Shown here piece after piece: positions 5,914-6,290 of a DNA stretch of 6,290 bases. Below the pieces are notes generated by a model, which saw nothing but the letters and a program-made list of their open reading frames with translations, searched no databases and was not told where the DNA came from. Position numbers and translations under genes: made by a program. Positions within the stretch are counted from its first letter, which is position 1. Each line of letters opens with the position of its first letter. The DNA is from Pseudomonadota bacterium (lineage in GTDB: Bacteria; Bdellovibrionota; Oligoflexia; Oligoflexales; Oligoflexaceae): positions 1-6,290 of the forward strand of contig JAKQGS010000126.1 in the NCBI GenBank assembly GCA_029556045.1, in the 5' to 3' direction.

Positions 5914-5919
5914 CCTCTT
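5914..5919 (-). promoter_or_regulatory. Ribosome binding site of the FKBP gene
   Basis: Minus-strand AAGAGG, 5 bases before the ATG at 5906-5908. It supports the start that gives a standard-length lipoprotein signal. Confidence 0.75.
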
Positions 5920-5945
5920 AAGATGCGAAAGTTTTTTATCCGATG

Positions 5946-5974
5946 ATTATGATCCATTTTCCAGATGTTGGGAA
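5946..5974 (-). promoter_or_regulatory. Probable sigma-70-type promoter of the FKBP gene
   Basis: On the minus strand a -10 box CATAAT (5946-5951, five of six matches to TATAAT) is spaced 17 bases from TTCCCA (5969-5974, four of six matches to TTGACA). Transcription would begin near 5939, leaving a leader of about 30 bases. Confidence 0.5.
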
Positions 5975-5985
5975 CACCCTTTCCC
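5970..5985. repeat. Small inverted repeat overlapping the FKBP -35 box
   Basis: GGGAA (5970-5974) and TTCCC (5981-5985) are separated by 6 bases. The left arm lies within the proposed -35 box, so the repeat could be an operator, or merely a short hairpin in the gshB 3' region. Confidence 0.25.
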
Positions 5986-6039
5986 GTAAAAATCCCGAAG
6001 ACCTTTGCATAAGTCGCGCCACATATTCCCAATAACTTA

Positions 6040-6290
6040 TTAATTACCGTTAGTTAAGTCGTTATGAATGCGCTGAGCAAACAGGGCATAGTAGTTGGTT
6101 TCATCGCCATCCCCCACCAGCAGGCGGGGACTTGTCAGATTGATCTCCGAGATATAACCGCCAATGATATCAAAACCGACCACGTTGACCCCGCGCGACT
6201 GCAGACCCTGTGAAACCCGCCGCACCCGTTCAATTTCCACCGGTGTTGGATGATAGGGCGTCAGAGTTGCGCCAGCGCGGGTCGTGGCGA
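6040..6290 (-). CDS. gshB: Glutathione synthetase, C-terminal part (gene continues beyond the window)
   Basis: ATP-grasp enzyme joining gamma-glutamylcysteine and glycine to form glutathione in the cytoplasm. Only the last 82 residues are in the window; the reading frame stays open to the right edge, so a GTG at 6238-6240 is internal and not the start. Identification rests on FVG(L/I)DIIG...TEIN-TSP-type sequence: here VVGFDIIGGYISEINLTSP, which carries the Glu and Asn of the family's Mg-ATP site. In E. coli GshB the equivalent segment also sits close to the C-terminus. The preceding stretch (VEIERVRRVSQGLQSRGV) matches the helix before that strand. About 130 bases separate the stop codon from the FKBP gene, with no strong terminator between them. 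Confidence 0.85.
   Translation of the reverse strand, partial: ATTRAGATLTPYHPTPVEIERVRRVSQGLQSRGVNVVGFDIIGGYISEINLTSPRLLVGDGDETNYYALFAQRIHNDLTNGN

Noticed and set aside
5985..6015. Terminator for gshB
   Set aside because: A TTCG centre followed by a short T-run (minus strand) is present, but the stem has mismatches and only weak A-T and G-T pairs, so I could not support it.
1..6290. CRISPR array, insertion sequence, tRNA or rRNA gene, defence system
   Set aside because: No regularly spaced repeats, transposase or nuclease motifs, or tRNA/rRNA-like sequence were seen on either strand.

Overview
The window carries a run of five genes on the minus strand and, at its left edge, the probable tail of one plus-strand gene. 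In the direction of minus-strand transcription (right to left) the order is: gshB (glutathione synthetase, C-terminal part only), an FKBP-type peptidyl-prolyl isomerase lipoprotein, a LysM lipoprotein, a matrixin-like metalloprotease (probable lipoprotein), and valS (valyl-tRNA synthetase, complete).

The organism is very probably a Gram-negative bacterium. Glutathione synthesis, three consecutive lipobox-bearing exported proteins and LysM peptidoglycan binding all fit an organism with a periplasm and outer membrane. Base composition is moderate. A secreted matrixin-type protease beside cell-envelope lipoproteins is the kind of content I associate with the Bdellovibrio/Oligoflexia/deltaproteobacterial part of the tree, but this is an impression and not something the sequence proves.

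Layout: 2-127 probable C-terminus of a convergent plus-strand gene that overlaps the valS stop by 12 bases; 116-2785 valS, with a good sigma-70-type promoter at 2846-2874; 2883-2908 terminator; 2934-3803 metalloprotease; 3804-4007 structured intergenic region with several inverted repeats; 4008-5150 LysM lipoprotein, starting at TTG; 5151-5331 untranslated leader or intergenic DNA in which I found no gene; 5332-5364 strong intrinsic terminator; 5390-5908 FKBP lipoprotein, promoter at 5946-5974; 6040-6290 end of gshB.

The genes are co-oriented but look like mostly separate transcription units: every gap is at least 100 bases, two gaps hold convincing intrinsic terminators and two hold recognisable promoters. 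The three middle genes share a theme (proteins exported and anchored at the envelope: a folding catalyst, a peptidoglycan-tethering protein and a protease). valS and gshB are housekeeping genes. I do not see a new defence, mobile or RNA system. The most unusual points are a pair of matching sequence elements in both intergenic regions flanking the metalloprotease gene, and the acidic-tether/basic-patch design of the LysM lipoprotein.
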